From Paracoccaceae bacterium (lineage in GTDB: Bacteria > Pseudomonadota > Alphaproteobacteria > Rhodobacterales > Rhodobacteraceae): 64,000 nucleotides of DNA. The notes below the pieces were generated by a model that did not search any database, was not told the DNA's origin, and saw only the letters and a program-made list of their open reading frames with translations. Below are positions 1 to 9,795 of this stretch, one piece after another. The first letter of the stretch is position 1, and each line of letters starts with the position of its first letter. Both the position numbers and the translations under genes were made by a program. The stretch lies in assembly GCA_014239455.1 (NCBI GenBank), contig JAAZYV010000006.1, positions 1 to 64,000 on the forward strand, written 5' to 3'.

Positions 1-1
1 A

Positions 2-76
2 TGGTACACCCTAGGGGAATCGAACCCCTCTTTCCAGAATGAAAATCTGGCGTCCTAACCGATAGACGAAGGGTGC
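2..76 (-). tRNA. tRNA-Glu (anticodon TTC)
   Basis: Reverse complement GCACCCTTCGTCTATCGGTTAGGACGCCAGATTTTCATTCTGGAAAGAGGGGTTCGATTCCCCTAGGGTGTACCA folds as a cloverleaf: 7-bp acceptor, CCAGA/TCTGG anticodon stem with TTTTCAT loop (TTC), GGTTCGATTCC T-loop, encoded CCA. Confidence 0.96.
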
Positions 77-132
77 ACGCACCCCTTTAATAATTCGGTA
101 TTCTGGATGGCGCAAGTAGTTTTTCTCTATAC

Positions 133-1890
133 TCAGGTGATCAGAGAAACATCTTTAATGACGAAGTTTGGAGTCTTTCTGCCTGACCAGTCATTAATTT
201 CAAGATGACCAGCAAAATGAAATCTTTCAGTTTGGTTCTGGTTTAAGAAATTTCCAACCTTATCATTCAGAGCTCGAAAAAAAATTGATTGGATTGTACT
301 ATTACTATCATCGGAAATTACGAATCTTAGATGCTGATTGGCAATCACTTTAAGCCATTTTATCCGACAATTTGCTAAAACAAAAATTGGAGGTTGAGCA
401 CCTGCACCAAAAGGACCAGCTGCCTCTATTTTTTCAATAAGTTCTGCAGTTATAGCATTAACAGAAATGAGTGAAGTTATATTTAATTTCTGGGGTGTTT
501 TATGTAATTGTTTTTGATCTCTTAAAATGTCAGATAACCGCTCCATGGCTGTTTTGATTTTATCCCTTTTAAAGGTGATGCCAACTGCTTGAGCGTGTCC
601 ACCACCTTTAGCTATTAGTTTTTCTTCTGACAATTGATTTACTGCTAATCCTAAATTCAAATTTGGGATGGATCTACCTGATCCTTTACCAATGCCATTT
701 TGATCGATGGCAATTGCTATAGTTGGTTTGCCAAATTTTTCTCTGAGCCTTGAAGCTAATATCCCGGTTAGTCCAGGATTCCAATGTTCTTGGGCAACCC
801 AAATAAGATTTTCATCATCTTTAGGACTTTTGATTATATCAAGGGCTTTATCCAGCATTTCAGCTTCAATTAGCTTTCTGTCATCATTCAAACTATTTAA
901 TGTTTTTGCTATCATTTCAGCCTTAGAAATGTCCCTTTCAATTAGGAGGTCCGCTGCAAGTTTTGAATTTCCCAATCTACCCCCTGCATTTATTCTGGGG
1001 CCTAGTGAAAAACCAAGATCGCTGACTCTGATCTTACCATTAATATTTGCAATATCCATTAATGCACTTAGTCCTACATTATATCGTTCCTGTAAGATCC
1101 TTAACCCAGTCTTAACGTATGCTCGATTCAAGCCGACAAGTGGTACTACGTCTGCGATAGTAGCTAAAGCTACCAAATCTAAGTAAAATAATAGGTCTGG
1201 GACTTGGTGCCCATTTTTTTTTAACTTAGTGTTTAATCCAACCAAGAGTAGAAAAACCACCCCTGCAGCACATAAATATTTATATAGGGATGTTTCATCA
1301 GCCCTATTTGGATTAATAATAGCGTCAGCAATTGGTAACTCATTATTAGCTAGGTGATGGTCTACTACTATTACTTTACATTCTTCAGTCTTAGCAATTG
1401 AAATAGGCTCAAAAGAAAGAGTGCCGCAATCTACGCAAACTATAATATCATGGTCTTCAGCTAGAGATTTCATAGCCTGATTGTTTGGTCCATAACCTTC
1501 TTTTATTCTATCAGGAACATATACTGAAGGTTTCAAACCAAAGTGTAACAACCAATTATAAAGCAAGGCAGAAGAGGCGCCACCGTCTACATCATAGTCG
1601 GCAAATATTGCAATCTTATTTTTTTTTAAAACAGCCTTAGACAGGATTTCTATGGCTGCATCCATGTCATGGAAAGAAGATGGGTTTGGTAGGGTATCCT
1701 TAATTTTAGGATTAAGAAACATTTCAATTTGGTCAGCCGCTATTTTCCTTTGGGCTAATAATATAGCAAGGGGGTAAGGTAGAGAGGAAACCTGTTGTAA
1801 ATTCGTCGCCAATCTTTGTTCTTTATTGCATGGCTTGACCCAGATTTTGTCGGTTAGAGACTGTTTGACATTTAGAAATGGTTCCTCCAT
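133..1890 (-). CDS. recJ: single-stranded-DNA-specific exonuclease RecJ
   Basis: ORF with DHH motifs (IFADYDVDGGASSALL, VVDHHLA) and DHHA1 GGGHAQAVG. The ORF track start at 1989 overlaps glpX; internal Met at 1890 or 1899 is more likely. Confidence 0.95.
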   Translation of the reverse strand: MEEPFLNVKQSLTDKIWVKPCNKEQRLATNLQQVSSLPYPLAILLAQRKIAADQIEMFLNPKIKDTLPNPSSFHDMDAAIEILSKAVLKKNKIAIFADYDVDGGASSALLYNWLLHFGLKPSVYVPDRIKEGYGPNNQAMKSLAEDHDIIVCVDCGTLSFEPISIAKTEECKVIVVDHHLANNELPIADAIINPNRADETSLYKYLCAAGVVFLLLVGLNTKLKKNGHQVPDLLFYLDLVALATIADVVPLVGLNRAYVKTGLRILQERYNVGLSALMDIANINGKIRVSDLGFSLGPRINAGGRLGNSKLAADLLIERDISKAEMIAKTLNSLNDDRKLIEAEMLDKALDIIKSPKDDENLIWVAQEHWNPGLTGILASRLREKFGKPTIAIAIDQNGIGKGSGRSIPNLNLGLAVNQLSEEKLIAKGGGHAQAVGITFKRDKIKTAMERLSDILRDQKQLHKTPQKLNITSLISVNAITAELIEKIEAAGPFGAGAQPPIFVLANCRIKWLKVIANQHLRFVISDDSNSTIQSIFFRALNDKVGNFLNQNQTERFHFAGHLEINDWSGRKTPNFVIKDVSLIT

Positions 1891-1895
1891 TTCAT

Positions 1896-2861
1896 TCATG
1901 AAAACCGCTGTCTGTAAAGTAGTCGTCGCACTGAACCAGTTTTTGATCTCATTAAAATAGTTTCCATTTCTAATATATTCCCATCCCATCTAGCTCCACG
2001 CAGAATTGATCCGTCTGTTACTCCAGTGGCTGCAAAAATCACATCCTTAGTTACCATTTCATTAAGGGTGTAGATTTTATTGAGATTATCTATACCTGCA
2101 GCCATAGCCCTCTTTCGTTCAGTATCATTCCTAAAAATCAATCGCCCTTGTATTTGTCCTCCTAGACATTTAAGAGCTGAAGCTGCAAGCACACCTTCTG
2201 GTGCACCGCCACTTCCCATGTACATATCTATGCCGGTCTTTGGCGTATCTGCACAGTGTATTACACCAGCAACATCTCCATCTGTAATCAATCTGAGCCT
2301 TGCTCCCGTTTCTCGAATTTCTTGAATCAAGTTTTGATGTCTGGGTCTTTCAAGTACACAGATCATGAGATCACTCGGCTTACAACCTTTTGCTTTGGCT
2401 AGTTTTTCAATTCTTTCCGATGGGTTCATTTCTAGAGTGATTAGATTAGGATCATAGTTCGGGCCATATGCCAATTTCTCCATATAAACATCTGGTGCGT
2501 GCAATAGGGATCCCTTTGGTCCCATTGCAATCACTGTCAAAGCATTAGGCATATCTTTAGCGGTTAAATTAGTACCTTCTAGAGGATCAAGAGCTATATC
2601 TACTCCTGGTCCTTTTCCACTTCCAACCTTTTCACCAATATATAGCATTGGAGCTTCATCTCGCTCTCCTTCTCCAATAACTATTGTTCCGTTTATTTCT
2701 AACATATTTAGCTGAGCTCTCATAGCATCCACGGCTGCTTGGTCAGCTGCTTTTTCATCCCCAGCGCCTACAAACTTTGTTGCTGCAATTGCTGCCGCTT
2801 CAGAAACTCTTGCGAGTCCTAAGGATAATAAACGATCATTGAAGGCACTCTTTGATTCCAT
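1896..2861 (-). CDS. glpX: fructose-1,6-bisphosphatase class II
   Basis: VIGEGERDEAPMLYIGEKVG, DPLEGTNL, GSGGAPEGVLAA motifs typical of GlpX. Confidence 0.95.
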   Translation of the reverse strand: MESKSAFNDRLLSLGLARVSEAAAIAATKFVGAGDEKAADQAAVDAMRAQLNMLEINGTIVIGEGERDEAPMLYIGEKVGSGKGPGVDIALDPLEGTNLTAKDMPNALTVIAMGPKGSLLHAPDVYMEKLAYGPNYDPNLITLEMNPSERIEKLAKAKGCKPSDLMICVLERPRHQNLIQEIRETGARLRLITDGDVAGVIHCADTPKTGIDMYMGSGGAPEGVLAASALKCLGGQIQGRLIFRNDTERKRAMAAGIDNLNKIYTLNEMVTKDVIFAATGVTDGSILRGARWDGNILEMETILMRSKTGSVRRLLYRQRFS

Positions 2862-2873
2862 TTTAAACCTATT

Positions 2874-4163
2874 TTATAAATCTTCTATCTTAATATATAC
2901 TGGCTCACTTTTACAAATTTCAAGTTTACTAATTTCGTCTATTGCAGATTTAAGTAAAGTTTTTTTTGTAGGATGGGTTACAATTAGAACAGGTGCGTTT
3001 TCATCTTGATGATGTAATTGGCGCATTCTATTTATTGAAATAGTATATTTCCCTAAAATACCCGCCAATTGTGCTAATGTACCTGGTTTATCAGTTAGCA
3101 GGAATCTCAGATAGAAACTAGATATAAATTCTTCTGTCACATGATGAGAAATTTTTAACTGGCTTGCTTTTTGCCCAAATGTGGTGCTTATATTTCCCCT
3201 AGCTATGTCAATAAGATCAGAAATTATTGAAGAGGCCGTTGGACCTGCTCCTGCACCAGGTCCAATATAATGGGTTTGCTCTACAAAATTACCTTCCACC
3301 ATTACCATGTTTGTTCCACCATCTAATTTTCCGAAAAGGCTTTCTCTTGGAACGAGGCATGGTTCTACCTCTTGGCTAATACCTGCCTTAGATTTATTGG
3401 CTAAACCTAACAATTTTATTCTGTAACCCATAGCGTTTGCATTCTTAATATCTAGTAGAGATATGTTTTCTATTCCCTTTATCAAAACATTATCGAAATT
3501 AATTCTTGATCCAAAGGCCAGAGAAGCCAAAATTGAAATTTTGTGTGCAGAATCTATTCCCCCCACGTCAAGGGATGGATCTTTTTCAACAAAACCAAGA
3601 TCTTGAGCTTGTTTGAAAATTTTTGAATAATCTTGCTGATCATTTTCCATTTGTGTGAGGATATAATTACATGTTCCGTTGATTACTCCATAAACTCTTG
3701 AAACCTCATTGCCACTCAATGATTCCCTAAGAATTTTTACGATAGGTATCCCACCTGCCACCGCTGCCTCAAAACTAAGAGAAACTTGCTGTTCTTCAGC
3801 TAGAAGGGCGAGATAGTGACCGTGATGTGCTATTAAAGCTTTATTGGCTGTGACTACGTGCTTATTATTCAGTAATGCCTTTTCAATTATGGATTTTGCG
3901 GTTCCATCTTCTCCACCAATGAGTTCCACTATTACATCAGTTTCGTCATCATTTGATAAGGCTAATGGATCTGAAATCCATTTCAATTTGGACAAATCTA
4001 TTTTTCGTTTCTTATTTTTTCTTTTAGCACAAATCCCAGAAATTCTGATTTCACGACCTGCTCTAAGGGTAATTGTTTCTATATTCTTGGTTAGGAAATC
4101 AATAACTCCTAGCCCTACTGTTCCAAGACCAATTATTCCTATTTTCAATGGATCCTTTTCCAT
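2874..4163 (-). CDS. hom: homoserine dehydrogenase with C-terminal ACT domain
   Basis: IGIIGLGTVGLGV Rossmann motif, GVINGTCNYILT, GIDSAHKISILA, ACT-like C-terminus (DKPGTLAQLAGILGKY). Start probably the internal Met (MEKDPLKIG). Confidence 0.95.
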   Translation of the reverse strand: MEKDPLKIGIIGLGTVGLGVIDFLTKNIETITLRAGREIRISGICAKRKNKKRKIDLSKLKWISDPLALSNDDETDVIVELIGGEDGTAKSIIEKALLNNKHVVTANKALIAHHGHYLALLAEEQQVSLSFEAAVAGGIPIVKILRESLSGNEVSRVYGVINGTCNYILTQMENDQQDYSKIFKQAQDLGFVEKDPSLDVGGIDSAHKISILASLAFGSRINFDNVLIKGIENISLLDIKNANAMGYRIKLLGLANKSKAGISQEVEPCLVPRESLFGKLDGGTNMVMVEGNFVEQTHYIGPGAGAGPTASSIISDLIDIARGNISTTFGQKASQLKISHHVTEEFISSFYLRFLLTDKPGTLAQLAGILGKYTISINRMRQLHHQDENAPVLIVTHPTKKTLLKSAIDEISKLEICKSEPVYIKIEDL

Positions 4164-4335
4164 TAGAAATCCCTTTTCATACACTAATTCTTAAATACTC
4201 ATTCTATCGAATTATTGGTTTTCTATTTTCTTTTTTTGTGACTATGTTTGCATTAAAGTCTTAGAAATTAGAAAGTACCAGATTAAGCCATGACATAAAA
4301 CCAATAAGATTTGTAACTACATGAAATTTCTAAAT

Positions 4336-5527
4336 TCACTCATTCATGATTTTTTTAATATTCTTAGCTGCTTGACGAATTCTATGTTCATTTTCTACTA
4401 ATGCTATTCTCACATAACCTTCACCATATTCTCCAAACTCTATTCCGGGTGCAACCGCAACAGCAGCTTTTTGCATTAACAGCTTGGCAAATTCCATTGA
4501 GCCAATATTTTCAAATTTTTTTGGTAATGGGGCCCAGGCAAACATAGTAGCCTGGGGTTTTGGAATTTTCCAGCCCGCTCTCCTCATGGATGTGAGTAAA
4601 GTATCTCTACGTAGCCGGTATTCGTTTCTAACTTGTTCTATATAAACTTCAGGTCCGTTTAAAGCTTCCAAAGCTGCAACCTGTACCGGTGTGAAGGCCC
4701 CATAATCAAGGTAAGACTTAATCCTAGTCAATGCATTAATCAGGTATTTATTAACTACTGCGAAACCAACTCGCCAACCAGCCATGGAGAAAGTTTTTGA
4801 CATGGATGTAAACTGCGACAGCAATGTCCTTGGCTCCATCTATTTCGAGAATCGATGGAGGTGGGTTGTTGTCAAAATAAATTTCTGCATAGGCCAAATC
4901 TGATAGGATCCAGATAGAGTACTTCTGTGCAAATTTTACTAGTTCCTTGCAGAAATTAAGGTCACAAAGTTGTGCAGTAGGATTGGATGGAAATGAGATT
5001 ACAATAGCGATGGGTTTTGGTATTGAATGAAGGACAGCCCGTGACAAGGTTTTTAAGTAATCTTCTGCATCGAATATCCCTTTTGCCAAAGACGGGATAT
5101 GTCTGATTGTTCCACCTGTTATCATGAAACCATAAGCGTGGATAGGGTATGTTGGATTAGGCACCAAAATTAAATCACCAGGGGCGGTGATTGCTGAGGC
5201 CAGATTAGCTAAGCCTTCTTTAGAACCTAAAGTAGTAATAATTTCTGTTTCCGGATCCAAAGAGACCCCAAAACGGCGTTCATAGTATTTAGCCTTTGCT
5301 CTCCGTAACCCAGGAATACCCCTGGATGCAGAGTAACGATGTACTTTTGTCTTTACTGCTGTCTCAATTAACTTATTTACTATGTGCTTGCCAGCATCGA
5401 TATCTGGATTTCCCATTCCAAAATCTATAATATCAACATTGTCTCTTCTTAGGTTTTCCTTGAGGGTGTTTATTTCCGAAAAAATGTAAGGAGGTAACCT
5501 TTTAATTCTATAAAATTCTTCACGCAT
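4336..5527 (-). pseudogene. alaC: class I/II aminotransferase (AlaC/LL-DAP aminotransferase-like), disrupted by a frameshift near 4815
   Basis: Two overlapping ORFs (4751..5527 N-terminal part; 4336..4839 C-terminal part) in different frames together make one aminotransferase (GMGNPDIDAGKHIV ... VPNPTYPIHAYG ... FTSMSKTFSMAGWRVGF). Removing one base (g at about 4815) restores DIAVEFTSMSKTFSMAGWRVGF. Confidence 0.85.
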
Positions 5528-5657
5528 AAGATAACGCCATTCCTATGGAAAAATTAGAAAGATCCTGAAATTTTTACATATACCAGGATCATGTTGAAAT
5601 TGTTTAAACTCTTAGGTCTTCACTAGTGAAGGTTTCAAATTCAAACTAACTCAATAT

Positions 5658-6941
5658 CTAATAAATTGGGAAGTCCTCACAGAGTTTAATTACTTGTTTT
5701 TTTATCTTATCTTCAAATTTTCCATTATTTTCTGAGCCATTTTTTTGCAGAGAATCTAATGTATCCGCAATCCAATCACCAATCTTTCTAAATTCCTCAA
5801 CCCCGAATCCACGAGTAGTGCCCGCTGGCGTTCCGAGTCTAATACCTGATGTCACCATAGGTTTTTCAGTATCAAACGGGATACTATTCTTGTTGCAAGT
5901 TATATTAGCATTTCCAAGACTTTTCTCGGCTTCATTACCCTTAATATTTCTGGAACCAACATCTACTAGAATGACATGGGTATCAGTCCCGCCTGTTATT
6001 ATCCTAAAACCTCTATCTTCGAGACGTTTTGCTAAGGTTTTAGCATTTTCAATAACATTGCTTTGATAAGTTATGAAATCTGGCTGTAATGCCTCCTCAA
6101 ATGCTACAGCTTTTGCTGCTATAACGTGCATAAGAGGTCCACCCTGCAGGCCTGGAAAAACCGCAGAGTTGAATTTTTTTGCGTGGTTTTCATTGTTAGT
6201 TAGTATTATGCCACCTCTAGGTCCCCGTAGGGTTTTGTGAGTGGTACTCGTGGCGACATCAGCAAATTCTAAAGGATTTGGGTGTTTGCCTGCAGCTACT
6301 AGACCAGAGAAATGAGCCATGTCAACCATAAGAAAGGCATTTATTTGGTCTGCTATACTTTTGAATTTTGCAAAATCAATTTGTCTAGGTATGGCTGAAC
6401 CTCCTGCGATTATAACCTTTGGTCGGTGGTTCTTTGCAAGCTCTCCCACTTGTTCATAATCAATTTGCTCCGTATCTTTCTTCACACCATAATGTATTGC
6501 ATTAAACCATTTGCCCGATAGATTGGGTTTGGCCCCATGTGTTAGATGACCACCAGAAGTTAGATCCATGGCTAAAAATGTGTCTCCAGGTTGCATTAAA
6601 GACATAAAGACAGCTTGATTAGCCTGACTTCCTGAATTTGGTTGAACATTAGCGAAATTGCAGTTAAACAATTTTTTTGCTCTCTCTATTGCCAGGGTTT
6701 CAGCAATATCAACAAACTCACATCCTCCATAATATCGTCTACCTGGATAGCCTTCGGCATACTTGTTAGTCATTACTGATCCTTGTGCTTGCATAACAGC
6801 CAAAGAAGTTATGTTTTCTGATGCGATGAGTTCTATTTCTTGTTCTTGTCTTTTGTTTTCATTATTTATTGCCGAGAATAGGTCAGGGTCAGAAACACTT
6901 AGTTTCTGTGTGAATAGTTCCCTTTTACTTTGCTTCACCAT
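5658..6941 (-). CDS. glyA: serine hydroxymethyltransferase
   Basis: [40 protein letters not shown]-lysine motif. Confidence 0.98.
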   Translation of the reverse strand: MVKQSKRELFTQKLSVSDPDLFSAINNENKRQEQEIELIASENITSLAVMQAQGSVMTNKYAEGYPGRRYYGGCEFVDIAETLAIERAKKLFNCNFANVQPNSGSQANQAVFMSLMQPGDTFLAMDLTSGGHLTHGAKPNLSGKWFNAIHYGVKKDTEQIDYEQVGELAKNHRPKVIIAGGSAIPRQIDFAKFKSIADQINAFLMVDMAHFSGLVAAGKHPNPLEFADVATSTTHKTLRGPRGGIILTNNENHAKKFNSAVFPGLQGGPLMHVIAAKAVAFEEALQPDFITYQSNVIENAKTLAKRLEDRGFRIITGGTDTHVILVDVGSRNIKGNEAEKSLGNANITCNKNSIPFDTEKPMVTSGIRLGTPAGTTRGFGVEEFRKIGDWIADTLDSLQKNGSENNGKFEDKIKKQVIKLCEDFPIY

Positions 6942-7219
6942 CTAATATCCTTTTCAAGCCAAATTGGTCTTAAATACTTATAAATATGGCATTTATTTCT
7001 AATAAACAATAGTGCATCAGTTATTTTAATTTCATAATTTAGCTTGAAGTTAAAATTATATGGTGTGAATAACTAACTAAAGCATTCCTGATATTTTTTA
7101 AAAAATTTCTTTTGCACATTTGATCATGTTGGTAGTGTAGATTGTAGGCTCTTTTTTCTCTTCTATTTCTAATATATAAGTAAATCTTTAGACAGAAACT
7201 AACTTTGAGGGATTGATTA

Positions 7220-7984
7220 ATGAAATTTCAAAAACCCACCTTTATCGGAGATAGTGACTCTGAGATTGAACAAGCCATTAGTGACATCCATAAAAAATAT
7301 GATGGATTTGATATATCTCAGGCCGATGTAATAGTGGCTCTTGGGGGTGATGGGTTTATGCTTGATGTACTTAATGAATTTCAAGGCTCAGGATTACCGG
7401 TGTATGGCATTAATCAGGGAACCGTTGGTTTCCTAATGAACCAAGTCAGCAAAGGTAATTTGATTGAAAAATTGAACCGGGCTGAGGAATCTGTAATCCA
7501 CCCGCTCAAGATGTCGGCTACCAAGTTAGACGGTAGTGTAGAAGAAGCCTTAGCTATAAATGAAGTTTCACTACTGCGTGGGGGTTCGCAGGCTGCAAAA
7601 CTTAAGGTTATCGTGGATGATCTTGTCAGATTAGAAGAATTGGTATGTGATGGGGCATTGGTATCTACCCCGGCAGGATCGACAGCTTATAACTATTCTG
7701 CGCACGGTCCTATAGTACCTATTGGATCTAATATTTTGGCACTTACTGCGATGGCCGCATTTAGACCCAGACGTTGGAGGGGTGCATTAATTCCGGCAAC
7801 TGCAAAGATAGAGTTGTGTGTCCAAGAACCTAAAAAGAGATCAGTTTCAGCTTTTGCGGATAGTAAGGAAGTGAAAGATGTTAAAAGCGTTAAAATTTTA
7901 AGTGAAAACCGAATTTGTTATCGACTCTTGTTCGATCCTGGTCATGGGTTACAAGAGAGGATCTTAAGAGAACAATTTGTTTAA
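7220..7984 (+). CDS. nadK: NAD kinase
   Basis: VIVALGGDGFML and STPAGSTAYNYSAHGPI motifs. Confidence 0.94.
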   Translation: MKFQKPTFIGDSDSEIEQAISDIHKKYDGFDISQADVIVALGGDGFMLDVLNEFQGSGLPVYGINQGTVGFLMNQVSKGNLIEKLNRAEESVIHPLKMSATKLDGSVEEALAINEVSLLRGGSQAAKLKVIVDDLVRLEELVCDGALVSTPAGSTAYNYSAHGPIVPIGSNILALTAMAAFRPRRWRGALIPATAKIELCVQEPKKRSVSAFADSKEVKDVKSVKILSENRICYRLLFDPGHGLQERILREQFV

Positions 7985-8022
7985 ATTTTTTGATTCTTTA
8001 AGGAGAAGAAGGGATACGACTT

Positions 8023-9075
8023 ATGAGATCTACATTGAACATAATGTTAATAATATCTCTTATATCATTCATTTTTATTGGAGGATTTTATTATCTAAGT
8101 GAAGTGCTGCAGCCATTTATTTTTGGAGCAGTAATGGCCTATTTTCTTGATCCTTTGACAGACAAATTGGTTCAATATAAAATTCCTAGAGTAGTGGCAG
8201 CTTCATTTTTAATAATAGTTTCTTTGGTGATTTTATCCATTTTATTGCTATTCATATTTCCTATTTTTGTTAAACAGTTTTGGAATTTATTACAAATTTT
8301 ACCAAGTTTTTATGATTGGTTCTTAAACTTTGCCAGAGTTTGGTGGGAAGGCTTTTTTGGGGAAAAACTTGAGTTCACTGATTCTATACAATCGATTCGG
8401 ATTGGTGTGCAGGAGAATTTAAGTTCAGTCATTGGAGGTGTTTTTGTTTCTTCAATAGTTTTGGTAAAGTTTTTAACTAACACTCTTATTACCATCGTTC
8501 TTGCCTTTTACCTCCTATTGGATTGGGATAGGTTGGTACAATTTATGGCAAAATTGATACCTTTAAGGTACCAGAAAATCTCTCACACATTGTTCTCAGA
8601 CATTGACAGGGTTTTGGCCAGGTTTTTTAGAGGACAAATGATTGTGTGTTCTATTTTAGCTTTATACTATGGTATAGCACTCATGCTTGTTGGCATTGAT
8701 ACCGGGCTTGCACTTGGATTATTTGCTGGGCTAATTTCATTTGTTCCTTTTGTGGGTGCAATTTTGGGCGGTGGTTTAACCATTTCAATTACCCTTTTAC
8801 AGTTTTGGGAAAATCCTACAATCGTATTGATCGTGCTCACGATATTTGTTGTAGGGCAGCTTTTAGAAGGTAATTTTCTCACACCAAATTTAGTTGGAAG
8901 ATCTGTTGGAATTCATCCAGTATGGTTAATCTTTTCTCTTGCCTTATTTGGGAGCTTGGGTGGTTTTGTGGGTTTGCTATTTGCAGTGCCAATTACAGCT
9001 ATTTTTGGGGTGTTGATCCGTCATTATTTGGCGAAGTATTTTTCTAGTGATTTTTATAGTTCGAAGGGATTGTAG
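8023..9075 (+). CDS. AI-2E family transporter / PerM-like permease
   Basis: About 350 aa polytopic membrane protein, FISFVPFVGAILGG-type motif, position upstream of hda as in many alphaproteobacteria. Confidence 0.85.
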   Translation: MRSTLNIMLIISLISFIFIGGFYYLSEVLQPFIFGAVMAYFLDPLTDKLVQYKIPRVVAASFLIIVSLVILSILLLFIFPIFVKQFWNLLQILPSFYDWFLNFARVWWEGFFGEKLEFTDSIQSIRIGVQENLSSVIGGVFVSSIVLVKFLTNTLITIVLAFYLLLDWDRLVQFMAKLIPLRYQKISHTLFSDIDRVLARFFRGQMIVCSILALYYGIALMLVGIDTGLALGLFAGLISFVPFVGAILGGGLTISITLLQFWENPTIVLIVLTIFVVGQLLEGNFLTPNLVGRSVGIHPVWLIFSLALFGSLGGFVGLLFAVPITAIFGVLIRHYLAKYFSSDFYSSKGL

Positions 9076-9078
9076 ATT

Positions 9079-9783
9079 TTGGGAAAACAATTGACTCTGA
9101 ATCTTGGTCGCCGTTTCACCCTTACAAGGAAAGAATATTATGTATCTACGGCGAACAGCATGGCTATGCGGGCTCTTGATGATTGGACCCCGTGTCCGCA
9201 GGCTGGGCTAATAATTGTGGGGCCTAGGTCCAGTGGGAAAACACACCTGGCCTCTGTCTGGATGAATGAAACTGGTGCAGACTCATTACAGGTTTCAGAA
9301 TTAGCTTCTTTAGATGTTGAATTCCTATTAAAAGAAAAGTTTATCGTTATTGAAAATTTGGATTCAATCTCTGAACTTCCTATAAAGGAAAGAAACTTAG
9401 CTGAGGAAAAAATATTACATGTGTATAACTTTTTTTCTGCTAGTGGGGGTAAACTTTTGATGACTGCCGTAACTTTCCCAATCATGTGGAATTTAGAACT
9501 CAAGGATCTATTATCCAGATTGATGTCACTTCAAATAGCTGAACTAAGCTTACCAGATGATAAATTGTTGGCTGCTATTATGGCGAAACAATTTGTCGAT
9601 AGGCAAATAGTTGTTTCATCACAAGTGATAGAATATGCTATGGCAAGGATGGAAAGGTCTTTTTCATTTGCTAAGAAACTAGTGGAAGAATTAGATATTG
9701 AAGCTCTCAGTCTTAAGAAACCGATTAATAAGAAATTGGTTAATGACGTAATTAGTAGGTTGGGTTCAAGATCTGGAAGTTAA
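9079..9783 (+). CDS. hda: DnaA-related regulatory inactivator protein (Hda/HdaA-like), TTG start
   Basis: LIIVGPRSSGKTHLASVW Walker A, FIVIENLDSI Walker B-like, DnaA AAA+ length without domain IV; between AI-2E permease and ppk. Confidence 0.85.
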   Translation: MGKQLTLNLGRRFTLTRKEYYVSTANSMAMRALDDWTPCPQAGLIIVGPRSSGKTHLASVWMNETGADSLQVSELASLDVEFLLKEKFIVIENLDSISELPIKERNLAEEKILHVYNFFSASGGKLLMTAVTFPIMWNLELKDLLSRLMSLQIAELSLPDDKLLAAIMAKQFVDRQIVVSSQVIEYAMARMERSFSFAKKLVEELDIEALSLKKPINKKLVNDVISRLGSRSGS

Positions 9784-9795
9784 TTTTGGGGAGGA

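Noticed and set aside
707-1186. Antisense ORF (159 aa) over recJ, and similar shadow ORFs such as 10026..10697 -, 21180..21623 + and 50934..51392 -
   Set aside because: They lie opposite well-supported genes, have low-complexity Ser/Leu/Phe-rich translations and no recognisable motifs.
5618-5631. 14-bp palindrome CTTCACTAGTGAAG between glyA and the aminotransferase, with GATCCTG/CAGGATC at 5561-5590
   Set aside because: Short, with no loop or with a long loop and no T-run; plausible as weak terminator/processing sites but not distinctive enough.
6942-7219. Possible glycine/SAM/THF riboswitch in the glyA-nadK intergenic region
   Set aside because: I could not find the conserved cores on either strand; the gap is AT-rich and mostly unstructured by eye.
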